Source of the DNA: Clostridia bacterium
Lineage (GTDB): Bacteria; Bacillota; Clostridia; Peptostreptococcales; Acidaminobacteraceae
Reading direction: 5' to 3'
Length of the DNA: 64,000 bases
Assembly (NCBI GenBank): GCA_016937975.1
Contig: JAFGVN010000068.1
Span: 1-64,000, forward strand
Below the pieces are notes generated by a model. The model did no database searches and was not told the origin of the DNA. It saw only the letters and a list, made by a program, of their open reading frames with translations. The translations under genes and the position numbers were made by a program. Every line of letters starts with the position of its first letter. Position 1 is the stretch's first letter. Below, piece after piece: positions 16,663 to 25,209 of the stretch.

Positions 16663-17127
16663 TTAGATATACCATATTTCATTCGTAAGTGTACTAAGAA
16701 TTTTTTTATAATCCTCTATTGTTATAATAATCGTAATTTCAGGTACCGCAGGTGAGAATATCAAACTTTTCTTCTCCAAGAGCTTTTGATCTACCAAGTA
16801 AATCACTTCATGACCAAAACCAAAGGGTGGTATACAGCCAGGTATACAACCCGTAGTTACTAAAGTTTCATCTCGACTGCAAAGTGATAGTTTTTCACCA
16901 ATTATACTTTTAACATACTTTTTATTAAATTGCTCTCCTGAAAAAGTCACATAGACATAATATTTGCCTTTGTTATCCTTTAATATCAGGTTCTTACTTT
17001 CAGTCCCATACCAGTTAAACTGTGCACCTATTCGATCAGCATCCTCATAGTTAAGAATTGGATCATGGTGATATACCTCATGAGAAAAACCCATCTTTTC
17101 AATGGTTTCAATAATATGAATATACAT
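16663..17127 (-). CDS. YbaK/prolyl-tRNA-editing-domain protein (ProX-like)
   Basis: A 154-aa stand-alone editing domain of the YbaK/EbsC/ProXp family. These cytosolic enzymes hydrolyse mischarged tRNAs such as Ala- or Cys-tRNAPro. Visible family features are SKNLILKDNKGKYYVY near the middle and GCIPGCIPPFGFG, corresponding to the substrate-pocket GxxPGxxPPFG loop. The length is normal. The exact tRNA substrate cannot be told from the sequence. It sits alone. Confidence 0.88.
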   Translation of the reverse strand: MYIHIIETIEKMGFSHEVYHHDPILNYEDADRIGAQFNWYGTESKNLILKDNKGKYYVYVTFSGEQFNKKYVKSIIGEKLSLCSRDETLVTTGCIPGCIPPFGFGHEVIYLVDQKLLEKKSLIFSPAVPEITIIITIEDYKKILSTLTNEIWYI

Positions 17128-17243
17128 TTGAAAACCTTTCCTTATTAGACCTTGATAATGTATGTAAATTTATATATTAATCATATGATATACTAAACAA
17201 TTTATAAAGTTATATCCTCAAATCATCAAATAAAAAACTGAAC

Positions 17244-17273
17244 AAAAAAAAAAAAACGATCCTAAGACCGTTT
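17244..17273 (-). terminator. Terminator of the MerR-GGDEF gene
   Basis: On the minus strand, AACGGTC-TTAG-GATCGTT (one G-T pair) is followed by about 12 T, just after the stop codon at 17287. Confidence 0.85.
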
Positions 17274-17286
17274 ATAAAATGAAAAT

Positions 17287-18228
17287 TCATTGATTGATAT
17301 TCATGTAAATATATTGGTTTCTGCCATTTCTTTTGGCATCAACCAATGCTCTTCCACTTAAATCATGTATCATTTTGTGATGTGCTGGCTTAAGCATTCT
17401 TACAGCACCACATGAAACCGAAACATCTTTTTTACAACCTATTTTAGTAAAATCGAAAGAACGAATTGCTTGGAATGTCGCTTCTATACAATTCTTAACT
17501 TCATTCTCCTCTGCATTTTTTAAAAAGATACTACACTCATCGCCACCTAATCTTGCAATCAAATTTGTATCTGAATTCATTTCCAGTACAGCTTTCATAT
17601 TGTCATAAATCATATTTACCACATTGATGATCACACGATCCCCAACATCATAGCCGTATTCATCGTTTATGGACATAAAACTATCGATATCAAAGGTGAT
17701 GAAATGATAGTGATCCTTTTGGTCTAATAACATTAACTCTTCTAATCTTTCTAAAAAAACTTCTCTTGATAATAAATTTTTAAATTCTACCTTTACCCTA
17801 TTTTGCCCAACTGTCATGGCTTTGCTCCTCTCTAAATCAAGTAATTTACTTACTGTAGGAAAGGATTCTAATTGGTTTGACTGTAATTTCAAAATAAAAC
17901 GTCTAAGCATCATAACACTGGTTTTTAACTCATCTGACTTTTGTGTCACTTCTACTTCTTTATCTTTTAGAAGTTCTATAAACTCAGAGAAATTTACAGT
18001 TTGATGCAAGAGTGACTTCACTTCTGATAAAGAAAATCCCATTTGCTGCAGCATTTGAATTCTAATTAGGTCTTCTTCCTGATCTTCGCTATAATAACGG
18101 TAACCATTCATCTCATTTATGTGTATAGGACACAATAAATTCAACTTATCATAATGTCTAAGCATTCTTTTAGAAACACCAGTTTTGTCCGAAAATTCTC
18201 CAATGGAGTATTGCTTCATTACAATCAT
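17287..18228 (-). CDS. MerR-type DNA-binding domain fused to GGDEF domain
   Basis: A 313-aa fusion. The N-terminal MerR winged helix (YSIGEFSDKTGVSKRMLRHYDKLNLL, then NGYRYYSEDQ) is followed by a helical linker. A GGDEF domain follows (ITFDIDSFMSINDEYGYDVGDRV, RLGGDECSIFL). The signature reads GGDEC, and no RxxD inhibitory site is seen five residues before it. GGDEF domains make or sense cyclic-di-GMP, so this may be a transcription factor controlled by, or producing, the messenger. The ORF track start is upstream; AAAGGAATCAAA precedes the ATG at 18228, which I prefer. Confidence 0.88.
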   Translation of the reverse strand: MIVMKQYSIGEFSDKTGVSKRMLRHYDKLNLLCPIHINEMNGYRYYSEDQEEDLIRIQMLQQMGFSLSEVKSLLHQTVNFSEFIELLKDKEVEVTQKSDELKTSVMMLRRFILKLQSNQLESFPTVSKLLDLERSKAMTVGQNRVKVEFKNLLSREVFLERLEELMLLDQKDHYHFITFDIDSFMSINDEYGYDVGDRVIINVVNMIYDNMKAVLEMNSDTNLIARLGGDECSIFLKNAEENEVKNCIEATFQAIRSFDFTKIGCKKDVSVSCGAVRMLKPAHHKMIHDLSGRALVDAKRNGRNQYIYMNINQ

Positions 18229-18460
18229 TTTGATTCCTTTCCTTAACCTTTGATTTAAGTTTAGGGCTTGACACTGTGTTAAGGTCAATAGTTTTTTAAA
18301 TCATTCAATTTATATTTTATTCTATTGTAACAATTGTCGTATCAGTAAAAATTTATTGAAAATAGAAAGAGTCCTTTGACGGAATACATCAACAATCTTT
18401 GAGACACACCGACTTCACTTGTTAAAGAGGAGTAGAAATACCGTATTCATGCCATCAAAA

Positions 18461-19318
18461 TTACAAGTAGTTTCTCATCCCTGCATCTAGAGCTCTCTTG
18501 TCATTGTTCTCATATCCATATAAGGCCTCTTGTAAAGCAAAGGTTTTTGTGTAAAGAACTGCTCGCTTCAAGTAATTCTCTACATCAGGATAATTGACAA
18601 AATAATTTTCAATGAAAGCACTTGAAAAACCAAAGGGTCCAATAAGTGATGCAATATCTACCGCAGGATCTCCAATGGCTATAGAGCCAAAATCTATGAT
18701 GCCAGTTACCTTTGAATGTTCTTTGTCAATTAGGATATTACTTAAGCCAAAATCACCATGAATCACAGTTGTTTCAAAGTTTTTATCTCCTAGTGCAGCT
18801 AAAATTGCCTTAAAATCCTCTTGGACTTCAATTTTCTTTTCTTCTCGCATCATTGGCATGAGTTGCCTTTTAATTTTATCGTACATATGCTTCCAATAAA
18901 CATAGGGTTCTTCCACATCCAAATAGTTCTTTAACCCCTCTTTTAACTTGTTTTGATGTAACGTATATAAAAATTTAGAAAGGCTTTCTCCTATCTTTTT
19001 TAAATCCAGTACATCTAACATAGATTGATGCAAGGATTCACCTTCAATAAAATCATAACCCATGAAAAGTTCATCCAAAGCACCTTCTAAATTCAAATAC
19101 TTAACTTTTGGAATTTTCAATGTAAAATGGTTCTCCAATAAAGATAATGCATGAGATTCTTTCATCAACTCTTTATGATTAAGCTCATTCCTCGGACATC
19201 TCATAACAACTTTATGATTGAATTGAATAATCATATTATTTTGTCCTGCATCAATGACTTCATAGGGTTGATTTAAAAATTCAGGATATTTTTTGTATAT
19301 GGATTCGAGTTGTTTCAT
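18461..19318 (-). CDS. Aminoglycoside/choline kinase-like (APH) phosphotransferase
   Basis: A 285-aa APH-family kinase: VIHGDFGLSNILID is the catalytic loop (HxDxxxxN) and IIDFGSIAIGDPAVDIA carries the metal-binding DFG. VVMRCPRN sits at the expected N-lobe lysine region. The family includes aminoglycoside, choline and small-metabolite kinases, and the substrate is not assigned here. The ORF track start at 19576 would run through the divergent promoter; GAGGTGATTGCA precedes the ATG at 19318, which is the likely start. Confidence 0.85.
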   Translation of the reverse strand: MKQLESIYKKYPEFLNQPYEVIDAGQNNMIIQFNHKVVMRCPRNELNHKELMKESHALSLLENHFTLKIPKVKYLNLEGALDELFMGYDFIEGESLHQSMLDVLDLKKIGESLSKFLYTLHQNKLKEGLKNYLDVEEPYVYWKHMYDKIKRQLMPMMREEKKIEVQEDFKAILAALGDKNFETTVIHGDFGLSNILIDKEHSKVTGIIDFGSIAIGDPAVDIASLIGPFGFSSAFIENYFVNYPDVENYLKRAVLYTKTFALQEALYGYENNDKRALDAGMRNYL

Positions 19319-19425
19319 TGCAATCACCTCATTTATATTATAACTTAAAAATTCTATCCTCATAGGGTTAACATTTATATAATAGATTGCACATGGATTT
19401 TGTTGAAAATTATTCTCATTAGTTA

Positions 19426-19482
19426 TTGACATATGCCAAAAACTAAGTATAATAGTATTTAGTTTTGAACATATGTCCAAAA
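19426..19482 (+). promoter_or_regulatory. DUF134 operon promoter with paired CATATG palindromes
   Basis: TTGACA (19426-19431), 16 bp, TATAAT (19448-19453). Two related palindromes centred on CATATG lie around it: one over the -35 (centre 19430-19435) and one after the -10 (19463-19482, 18 of 20 positions symmetric). Their centres are 40 bp apart, about four helical turns. This suggests cooperative repression. Confidence 0.75.
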
Positions 19483-19491
19483 GGAGAAAAT

Positions 19492-19857
19492 ATGGGTCGA
19501 CCAAAAAAAAGAAAAAGAGTTTGTTCTGTACCAAAAGATAAATTATTTGGACCATTGTGTCATAATGATGACACAAAAGTTGTAGTTATGACTATTGAAG
19601 AATATGAAACCATTCGTTTAATCGATCACAATAATTTGACACAGGAACAATGTTGTCAACACATGAATATCGCTAGAACAAGCGTTCAGAGACTGTATGA
19701 TGACGCTCGGAAGAAAATAGCCGATGCATTGATTAATGATAAAGTCATTTCAGTTTCTGGTGGTGAATATGAAGAATGCAATGGACAAAATTTCTTAAGC
19801 TGTGGCTGCGAATGTGAAAAAAAAATTACTAAAGTTGATAAAGGAGCTCATTCATGA
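19492..19857 (+). CDS. DUF134 family HTH protein, probable metal(loid)-responsive regulator
   Basis: A 121-aa DUF134 protein: MGRPKKRKRVC head, TIEEYETIRLIDHNNLTQEQCC and a sigma-70-region-4-like helix-turn-helix (ARTSVQRLYDDARKKIADALI), then SGGEY. The tail carries a cysteine cluster, NFLSCGCECEKK, plus further cysteines near the start, suitable for binding a metal or metalloid. AAGGAG precedes the ATG at 19492, not the ORF track start. It overlaps the transporter gene by 4 bp. Its likely targets are the CATATG palindromes at its own promoter. The DUF134 assignment is sure; regulation is inferred. Confidence 0.87.
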   Translation: MGRPKKRKRVCSVPKDKLFGPLCHNDDTKVVVMTIEEYETIRLIDHNNLTQEQCCQHMNIARTSVQRLYDDARKKIADALINDKVISVSGGEYEECNGQNFLSCGCECEKKITKVDKGAHS

Positions 19858-20855
19858 AAAAATTATTCTTTTTTCCATCAAAAAATTTAATTATCAGTAT
19901 ACCAATGGTATTAACCTTAGGCTTTGTAACTGGATTATTTTTCAACTTATCTATTTTGAAAGATTATATATTATTGTTTACTTTCTTGATGATTTTTCCT
20001 ACTATGATTGGATTTAAAATTAAAGAAGCGGTTGATTTATCTCATATGAAAGTCGTAATTGCCAGTGCTATTGTAAATTTTGCCATTATCCCTATTTTAG
20101 CAATTATCATGGGCAAACTTTTCTTAAACAGTCAACCTCAATTATACGCAGGACTTATTATGATTTCTTTATTCCCAACAAGTGGTATGACTATTTCATG
20201 GACGATGATCAGTAAGGGCAATGTCCCTGCTGCTATAAAAATTACTGCCATTAGCTTAATTCTAGGATCTTTTTTAGCACCAGTATACTTATATTATATT
20301 GTCGGAACGCTAATTGAAGTGGATGTTTTAGGTACTTTTATAACAGTTATTCAAATTGTTATTTTACCCATGATTTTAGGACAAATCACTTACAAATTAT
20401 TAATGACAAAAATGACGCCAGAGACTTTCAAAAACAAAGTGAAACCATATTTCCCTGCTTTCAGTATCTGGGCAATGATGTTTATCATCTTTACAAGTAT
20501 CAGCTTGAAATCCAAAATGATTTTAAAGAATCCTGAAATTATTTTAACTACAGCATTATTATTGATTGGTTTTTACTTCTTAAATTTCTTAATAAGTACT
20601 TTTATAGGTAGATTTTTCTTCAACAGAAAAGATAGTTTTGCATTTGTTTATGGGACAGTCATGAGAAATCTATCCATTGCTCTAGGACTTGCAATAGCAT
20701 CTTTTGGACCTGATACGGCTCTTATTATTACAATTGCATTTATCTTACAAGTACAAGGCGGTGCTTGGTATGGCAAGTTAGCGAATAAATTCAACTGGCT
20801 TGATAAAAAGCAAGCACTTGAAAACGATTATATAGTCAATGAAAAAGCATCTTAA
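19854..20855 (+). CDS. Bile acid:sodium symporter/arsenite-permease-like transporter (BASS superfamily)
   Basis: A 333-aa protein with about ten hydrophobic helices. FPTSGMTISWTMISKGN and the second-half repeat VMRNLSIALGLAIASFG match the BASS/ACR3-related SBF-like family, whose members move bile acids, organic anions or arsenite. The gene is translationally coupled to the cysteine-rich DUF134 regulator (4-bp overlap), which favours a metalloid or thiol-reactive substrate; that is inference. It ends in a very strong terminator. Confidence 0.82.
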   Translation: MKKLFFFPSKNLIISIPMVLTLGFVTGLFFNLSILKDYILLFTFLMIFPTMIGFKIKEAVDLSHMKVVIASAIVNFAIIPILAIIMGKLFLNSQPQLYAGLIMISLFPTSGMTISWTMISKGNVPAAIKITAISLILGSFLAPVYLYYIVGTLIEVDVLGTFITVIQIVILPMILGQITYKLLMTKMTPETFKNKVKPYFPAFSIWAMMFIIFTSISLKSKMILKNPEIILTTALLLIGFYFLNFLISTFIGRFFFNRKDSFAFVYGTVMRNLSIALGLAIASFGPDTALIITIAFILQVQGGAWYGKLANKFNWLDKKQALENDYIVNEKAS

Positions 20856-20896
20856 AAAACCACAGAATTGATATTTTTCAATTCTGTGGTTTTCTT
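20854..20896. terminator. Strong bidirectional terminator
   Basis: A 16-bp perfect stem, AAAACCACAGAATTGA / TCAATTCTGTGGTTTT, with a 6-nt loop lies between the convergent transporter and serine hydrolase genes. Confidence 0.9.
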
Positions 20897-21903
20897 CATT
20901 GATCTTTTAAGATTAATAATTCAATTTCATTTAAAGTTTCATTAAATCTTTTAGCATCATTAATGTTCGATACCATTGTGAGCATAATTTCATCATCAAA
21001 GTAGAAAATGTTCATTGCTCTAACCCCTGTACCTCCACCGGCATGATATGCTTTTATTCTTTTCCTTCCAACCAGCTCACAAGTTTGAATAAATACACCA
21101 TAACCTGAATAGACTTCTTCTGCGATTTCATATTGATGATGAAACATCATCTTCATAGAGTCTTCAGTGATCAGAACATGATTTAAAATACCTTTATTGA
21201 ATCGTTCTAAATCTGTAATTGAGGCATATAAACCTCCTCCTGCGCCTGCGATTCTCATGTCAATAAAATCAGCGTTGGTCATATGATCCTCTTTAAAATC
21301 ATAAGGTGATGCACGACCTTTAATAATTGCTTTGTAATGATCAAAACCACTGTTTTTCATATTTAAAGGATCAAATATATTGGCTTGCAAATAAGCTTCA
21401 TAGGACATCTGAGAAACCTGTTCAATGATATATTGTAAAATAAGAAAACCTGAAATTGAATAAGAAAACTGACTTCCAGGATTAAATTGTAAGGGCTCAA
21501 ACTTAAACAGATCTATTAAAGCTTCTAGAACACTGTCACTGTTAAGTACCTCATAAAAATCATAGGATAACGGAAAATTGCTTATCCCAGATGTGTGCGT
21601 TAACAAATGATGTATCGTGATCTCATCGCCTCTTGGATAATCAGGTATATATTTTTTTATGTTGTCTTCTAAATGCAACAAACCTCTTTCAAAGAGTTGC
21701 ACAATAGAGATGGCAGTAAATTGCTTTGTGATAGAAGCAATTCTCATAGGGGTGTCCACAGTCATTTGAATGTCATGTTCCAAATTAGAGTAGCCATATC
21801 CCATAACCAACAAATTTTCTTTAAAATCGTCAATTAAAATTACCCCATTATAATGGTGTTTCTCAGTAATTTCATTCACCTGTTTCAAAAGATTACTTAT
21901 CAT
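20896..21903 (-). CDS. Serine hydrolase, class C beta-lactamase-like family
   Basis: A 335-aa member of the beta-lactamase/penicillin-binding-protein-like (Pfam Beta-lactamase) family. The nucleophile motif is SITKQFTAIS (SxxK), and a second motif is FSYSISGF (YxS type). No signal peptide is visible, so it is probably cytosolic. Such proteins are often esterases or D-amino acid peptidases rather than true resistance enzymes. It is the last gene of a TetR-GNAT-hydrolase operon with a 20-bp gap upstream, under the 31-bp operator. Confidence 0.88.
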   Translation of the reverse strand: MISNLLKQVNEITEKHHYNGVILIDDFKENLLVMGYGYSNLEHDIQMTVDTPMRIASITKQFTAISIVQLFERGLLHLEDNIKKYIPDYPRGDEITIHHLLTHTSGISNFPLSYDFYEVLNSDSVLEALIDLFKFEPLQFNPGSQFSYSISGFLILQYIIEQVSQMSYEAYLQANIFDPLNMKNSGFDHYKAIIKGRASPYDFKEDHMTNADFIDMRIAGAGGGLYASITDLERFNKGILNHVLITEDSMKMMFHHQYEIAEEVYSGYGVFIQTCELVGRKRIKAYHAGGGTGVRAMNIFYFDDEIMLTMVSNINDAKRFNETLNEIELLILKDQ

Positions 21904-21923
21904 ATCAACCTACCTTTCAACCC

Positions 21924-22757
21924 TTAAATCAATTGCATCATTTCATGTTGTTCTATTCTTAATTTAAAATCACGTCGTTTTAAAAAACCTTCAAACGCCA
22001 TGTTATTGCTCGATATAGCATAACATTTAGTTAAGTTTAGAGCTTTCAATCCATGATATAGCAATGCCGCTCCATAACCTTTATTTCTCAGTTCATTTCT
22101 TACCCAAATAAATTGAATTCCACCATTTCTCTTTAATGCTATTAATCCAGAAACTTCATGTTCTCCCATCACTGCATAAAATACTTGATCTTCAAGTTGG
22201 TCTTTTGTGAATATTTCATTTTGCCAATTGATATAGATTTCAGGCAAGTTCTTCCTCAAATCATATACGGTGTCTAAATCTACAGGCACAATTGCTTTGG
22301 AAATCTCAATATCTGTATGAATACATTCATTGACGTACATTCTGTAATCATGTATATCACTGTAACCGACTTTTTTATAGAATTTATAGGCTTTTGTATT
22401 CTCTTTTAAGACTTCTAAAAACAATTGCTTACATCCCAAATCAAGAGCCAAAGCTTTGTGTGCCTCATAAAGCATTTGTCCAACGCCTTTATTCCGATAT
22501 TCAGGAACAACAGCAAAAGCACCACATCTCATGGTTTTAATCCCTTGAAAGATTTTTACATCACCTAAAATAACACCTACAGGTTTCTCGCCATCACATG
22601 CTAAAAAAGAATATTCCTTTTTTGCGTCTTTTTCAAGAAAATGCTTTTTGAATATCTCAAGAGACATTTCCAATTTCATAAAATAGTCGGAATAACCTTC
22701 ATTGAATACTTTAAATATGGCTTCATCAGTAACCTTTAAACAAGATATAATCTTCAT
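21924..22757 (-). CDS. Tandem GNAT-family N-acetyltransferase
   Basis: A 277-aa protein. The first GNAT domain has the acetyl-CoA loop VVPEYRNKGVGQMLYEAH, followed by FLEVLKENTKAYKFYKKVGY. The second, weaker domain contains VRNELRNKGYGAALLYHG. It transfers acetyl groups to an unknown amine. It begins after AAGGAGGTCCAA and lies between the TetR gene (14-bp gap) and the serine hydrolase gene. The operon setting suggests modification of a toxic compound, which is inference. Confidence 0.87.
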   Translation of the reverse strand: MKIISCLKVTDEAIFKVFNEGYSDYFMKLEMSLEIFKKHFLEKDAKKEYSFLACDGEKPVGVILGDVKIFQGIKTMRCGAFAVVPEYRNKGVGQMLYEAHKALALDLGCKQLFLEVLKENTKAYKFYKKVGYSDIHDYRMYVNECIHTDIEISKAIVPVDLDTVYDLRKNLPEIYINWQNEIFTKDQLEDQVFYAVMGEHEVSGLIALKRNGGIQFIWVRNELRNKGYGAALLYHGLKALNLTKCYAISSNNMAFEGFLKRRDFKLRIEQHEMMQLI

Positions 22758-22771
22758 TTGGACCTCCTTGG

Positions 22772-23368
22772 TTAACTCAAATACATGCTGAATAGATCAA
22801 TAAGCATATCAATTTTATTTTCATTTAATGTACGGTTTAAAACAACATCTGTAAAAATCAAGCCATCTATTGTAGCAATCATTAAATCTATAAAAGTTTC
22901 CAATTTAACGTCATCCTGCTTAATTTTATGACTATGGCTAATCTCAAGAATACTTTTAATGTCTTCTTTAAATTCTTGATACCTTTTCTCCAAATCTTTC
23001 ATTTGATTTTTTGTTAAAGTTGTACTGGTCCAGAATTCGAAAGTATATTTTGCTCTCATGCGATTTTCTTCATTGAAATATCTTCTCAATCTATATTCAA
23101 TGTAATTTTTCATCCAATCGCCTTTATTTTCTTTTTTTAAAAGACTGCCATAATGAATAATACTTTGATCTGCATTATGAATCATTTCAAAAAACAAAGC
23201 TTCTTTAGATTCAAAATATGTGTAAAATCCACCTTTACTTACCTTTGCAACTTTTACGATATCATTCACAGAAGTTTTATTGTATCCTCTTTCAATAAAT
23301 AAGCTTTCTGCTGTTTTAACTAAATGTTCTATATTCTCTCTTCTTGTTTCTGGATTTATTTTAGGCAT
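22772..23368 (-). CDS. TetR-family transcriptional regulator
   Basis: A 198-aa regulator with the N-terminal TetR helix-turn-helix: AESLFIERGYNKTSVNDIVKVAKVSKGGFYTYFESKEALF. The C-terminal part is ligand-binding and helical. The start at 23368 is set by AAGGAGAGAAGT; the ORF track extension would run through the operator and promoter. It leads the operon with a GNAT and a serine hydrolase and almost certainly represses itself through the adjoining palindrome. Confidence 0.93.
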   Translation of the reverse strand: MPKINPETRRENIEHLVKTAESLFIERGYNKTSVNDIVKVAKVSKGGFYTYFESKEALFFEMIHNADQSIIHYGSLLKKENKGDWMKNYIEYRLRRYFNEENRMRAKYTFEFWTSTTLTKNQMKDLEKRYQEFKEDIKSILEISHSHKIKQDDVKLETFIDLMIATIDGLIFTDVVLNRTLNENKIDMLIDLFSMYLS

Positions 23369-23378
23369 ACTTCTCTCC

Positions 23379-23434
23379 TTATTAAAGCGACCACTGGTCG
23401 CTTTAATAATATCAAATTTATATTTTTCTGTCAA
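23379..23434 (-). promoter_or_regulatory. TetR operon promoter with 31-bp perfect palindrome
   Basis: On the minus strand, TTGACA (23429-23434), 17 bp, TATTAT (23406-23411). A perfect 15+1+15 inverted repeat (23379-23409; core GACCA-c-TGGTC) starts inside the -10 and covers the likely transcription start, placing the TetR protein to block initiation. Confidence 0.88.
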
Positions 23435-23506
23435 TTCTCATTGTTTAGTGAAAAAACATGTGGGTATGTTATTAACACTGAATAAGTATAGTTTAAGGAG
23501 GCAATT

Positions 23507-23932
23507 ATGGCACTAAATATCTATTTGAATTTTAAGGGAAACGCTTTGGAGGTAATCAGATATTATCAAAATATATTTTCAGCGCCAGAACCTGAAATTA
23601 TGTATTTTAAGGATATCCCACCCTCAGAGCAATTTCCTGTAACAAAGGAAATTGAGCAAATGGTGATGCATGGCGAATTGAAAATAAATGAAGCCTATAT
23701 GATGTTTTCTGATGTACCACCTAATAACCCACAACAAGTAGATTTTGGAAACAACATGTCGATCATGTACAGCTCAAAAGATTTCGATGAATTAAAAGCC
23801 TTATATGAAAAAATGTCTCAAGAAGGCAATATCATTATGCCTTTCCAATCTACATTTTGGTCAAAGGGCTATGGTATGCTTGTTGATAAATTTGGTATAT
23901 GTTGGCAATTCAATTGCAATTCCAATGACTAA
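23507..23932 (+). CDS. VOC-superfamily (PhnB/YjdN-like glyoxalase fold) protein
   Basis: A 141-aa protein of the PhnB-like subset of the vicinal oxygen chelate fold: LNFKGNALEVIRYYQNIF at the start, MHGELKINEAYMMFSD in the middle, and YGMLVDKFGICWQFN at the end. The function of most members is unknown; they are often annotated as glyoxalase or 3-demethylubiquinone methyltransferase-like. It starts after AAGGAGGCAATT. It is divergent from the TetR operon but has no visible shared site beyond the region at 23379-23434. Confidence 0.85.
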   Translation: MALNIYLNFKGNALEVIRYYQNIFSAPEPEIMYFKDIPPSEQFPVTKEIEQMVMHGELKINEAYMMFSDVPPNNPQQVDFGNNMSIMYSSKDFDELKALYEKMSQEGNIIMPFQSTFWSKGYGMLVDKFGICWQFNCNSND

Positions 23933-23943
23933 TAAAGAAATAT

Positions 23944-23982
23944 AAAAAACGACCTTCTACAATTTGTAAAGGGTCGTTTTTA
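23944..23982 (+). terminator. Terminator of the VOC-protein gene
   Basis: AAAACGACC / GGTCGTTTT flank a further internal pairing around TACA/TGTA, followed by T-rich sequence just after the stop codon. Confidence 0.75.
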
Positions 23983-24136
23983 GGTATAAAGAATCTTTTA
24001 TTGGGCTGATTAAGTATTTCAATTTGATTTTATTTCCAAAAATTGTTGCCTGCCGATTTCTTAACTTCAAAGAAAAAAAGCTTAGAGAATACCCAAAATT
24101 AATCTTAATTTGTCTCATTATGGATACTTTTATCGT

Positions 24137-25192
24137 CTAATCGTGAGCATGTCGATGATGCATATCTTGTGTGTGTTTATGGTGATGTTCTAAGTATTCA
24201 TGAAGATGTTCATGACTATGTTCACCTGAAAAATGATCCTCGTGATGATCATGATGACCATCATCATGACTATGGAGGTGATTATGACTTACTTTTTCAT
24301 GTATATGAAGATGATTATGTTCTTCAGACACTGCAAAATAGGTTCCAATGAGCATTACAAATAAGGCTACAATAAAAGTTATCGTTATATCCTCCCCTAT
24401 TACCAACCATGACGCTAAAACACCTATAAAGGGTGCAGCAGCATAAAAAGTACTCGTTCTTGATGCACCTAAATCTCTCTGCGCTCTAATATAGAAATAG
24501 ATACTCAAACCATAAGCAACAAAACCTAAAAATAGTGCTGCCAGTAAGTAAGAAAGATTATAGGTAAACTGATGACTTAGGATTGTAATAATCAAGGCCC
24601 CTAAGCCAGAACCAAAGCCTTTAATCATGACAATTTGAATTGGATTTTTGAGAGAAAGCATACGGGTGCAATTGTTTTCAAGACCCCAACTTATTGTCGC
24701 CAAGATTACCAATATTGATCCCATGGAGAATGAAAACTGACTTAAGTCATTCAAAGAAAGTATTAGACTTGCTATTGTAATGAAGCCTATGGAAATCCAC
24801 ATACTCTTACCAATAGTTTCTTTAAAGAGAAATAAGGCTAGTATTGAAGTTGCAACAATTTCAAAATTATTAAGTAAAGCAACACTTCCTGATGTCGTCA
24901 TCGTTAAGCCAAACATCATTAGCACTGGAGCAACAATATCTAGAATAATCATACCCATTACATATGGCAAATCATTTCTTGATAATTTGGCCTCCTTTAT
25001 ATGATCTTTAGATTTCAACTGAATCAAGTTTACAAGGAACATACCAAAACCCGCCCCTAAATACAATGATGCAGCCATTAAAGTTGGTGAAATGTGATTT
25101 AAAAGTATTTTAGAAACAGGCGTACTGATGCCATACAATAGTGCTGCTAAAAAAGCAAATATCATTGCATTTTGTGGATTATTCTTTTTCAT
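24137..25192 (-). CDS. EamA/DMT-family transporter with histidine-rich C-terminal tail
   Basis: A 351-aa drug/metabolite transporter with about ten helices in two EamA halves (PVSKILLNHISPTLMAA, and FYAAAPFIGVLASWLVIGEDI near the end). The last 60 residues form a hydrophilic tail with about 25 histidines and many Asp/Glu, well suited to bind Zn2+, Ni2+ or Co2+. Such tails are known on metal transporters but are unusual on EamA exporters. Pcp lies 17 bp upstream in the same direction, so the two may be co-transcribed. Confidence 0.87.
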   Translation of the reverse strand: MKKNNPQNAMIFAFLAALLYGISTPVSKILLNHISPTLMAASLYLGAGFGMFLVNLIQLKSKDHIKEAKLSRNDLPYVMGMIILDIVAPVLMMFGLTMTTSGSVALLNNFEIVATSILALFLFKETIGKSMWISIGFITIASLILSLNDLSQFSFSMGSILVILATISWGLENNCTRMLSLKNPIQIVMIKGFGSGLGALIITILSHQFTYNLSYLLAALFLGFVAYGLSIYFYIRAQRDLGASRTSTFYAAAPFIGVLASWLVIGEDITITFIVALFVMLIGTYFAVSEEHNHLHIHEKVSHNHLHSHDDGHHDHHEDHFSGEHSHEHLHEYLEHHHKHTQDMHHRHAHD

Positions 25193-25209
25193 AAGGCCCC
25201 TTTTTGCTC

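Noticed and set aside
19319-19576. N-terminal extension of the APH-like ORF
   Set aside because: It would cross the promoter and start of the divergent DUF134 gene, while a good ribosome site supports the internal ATG at 19318.
24169-24351. Plus-strand ORF rich in His and Asp
   Set aside because: It is the complement of the histidine-rich tail codons of the EamA transporter.
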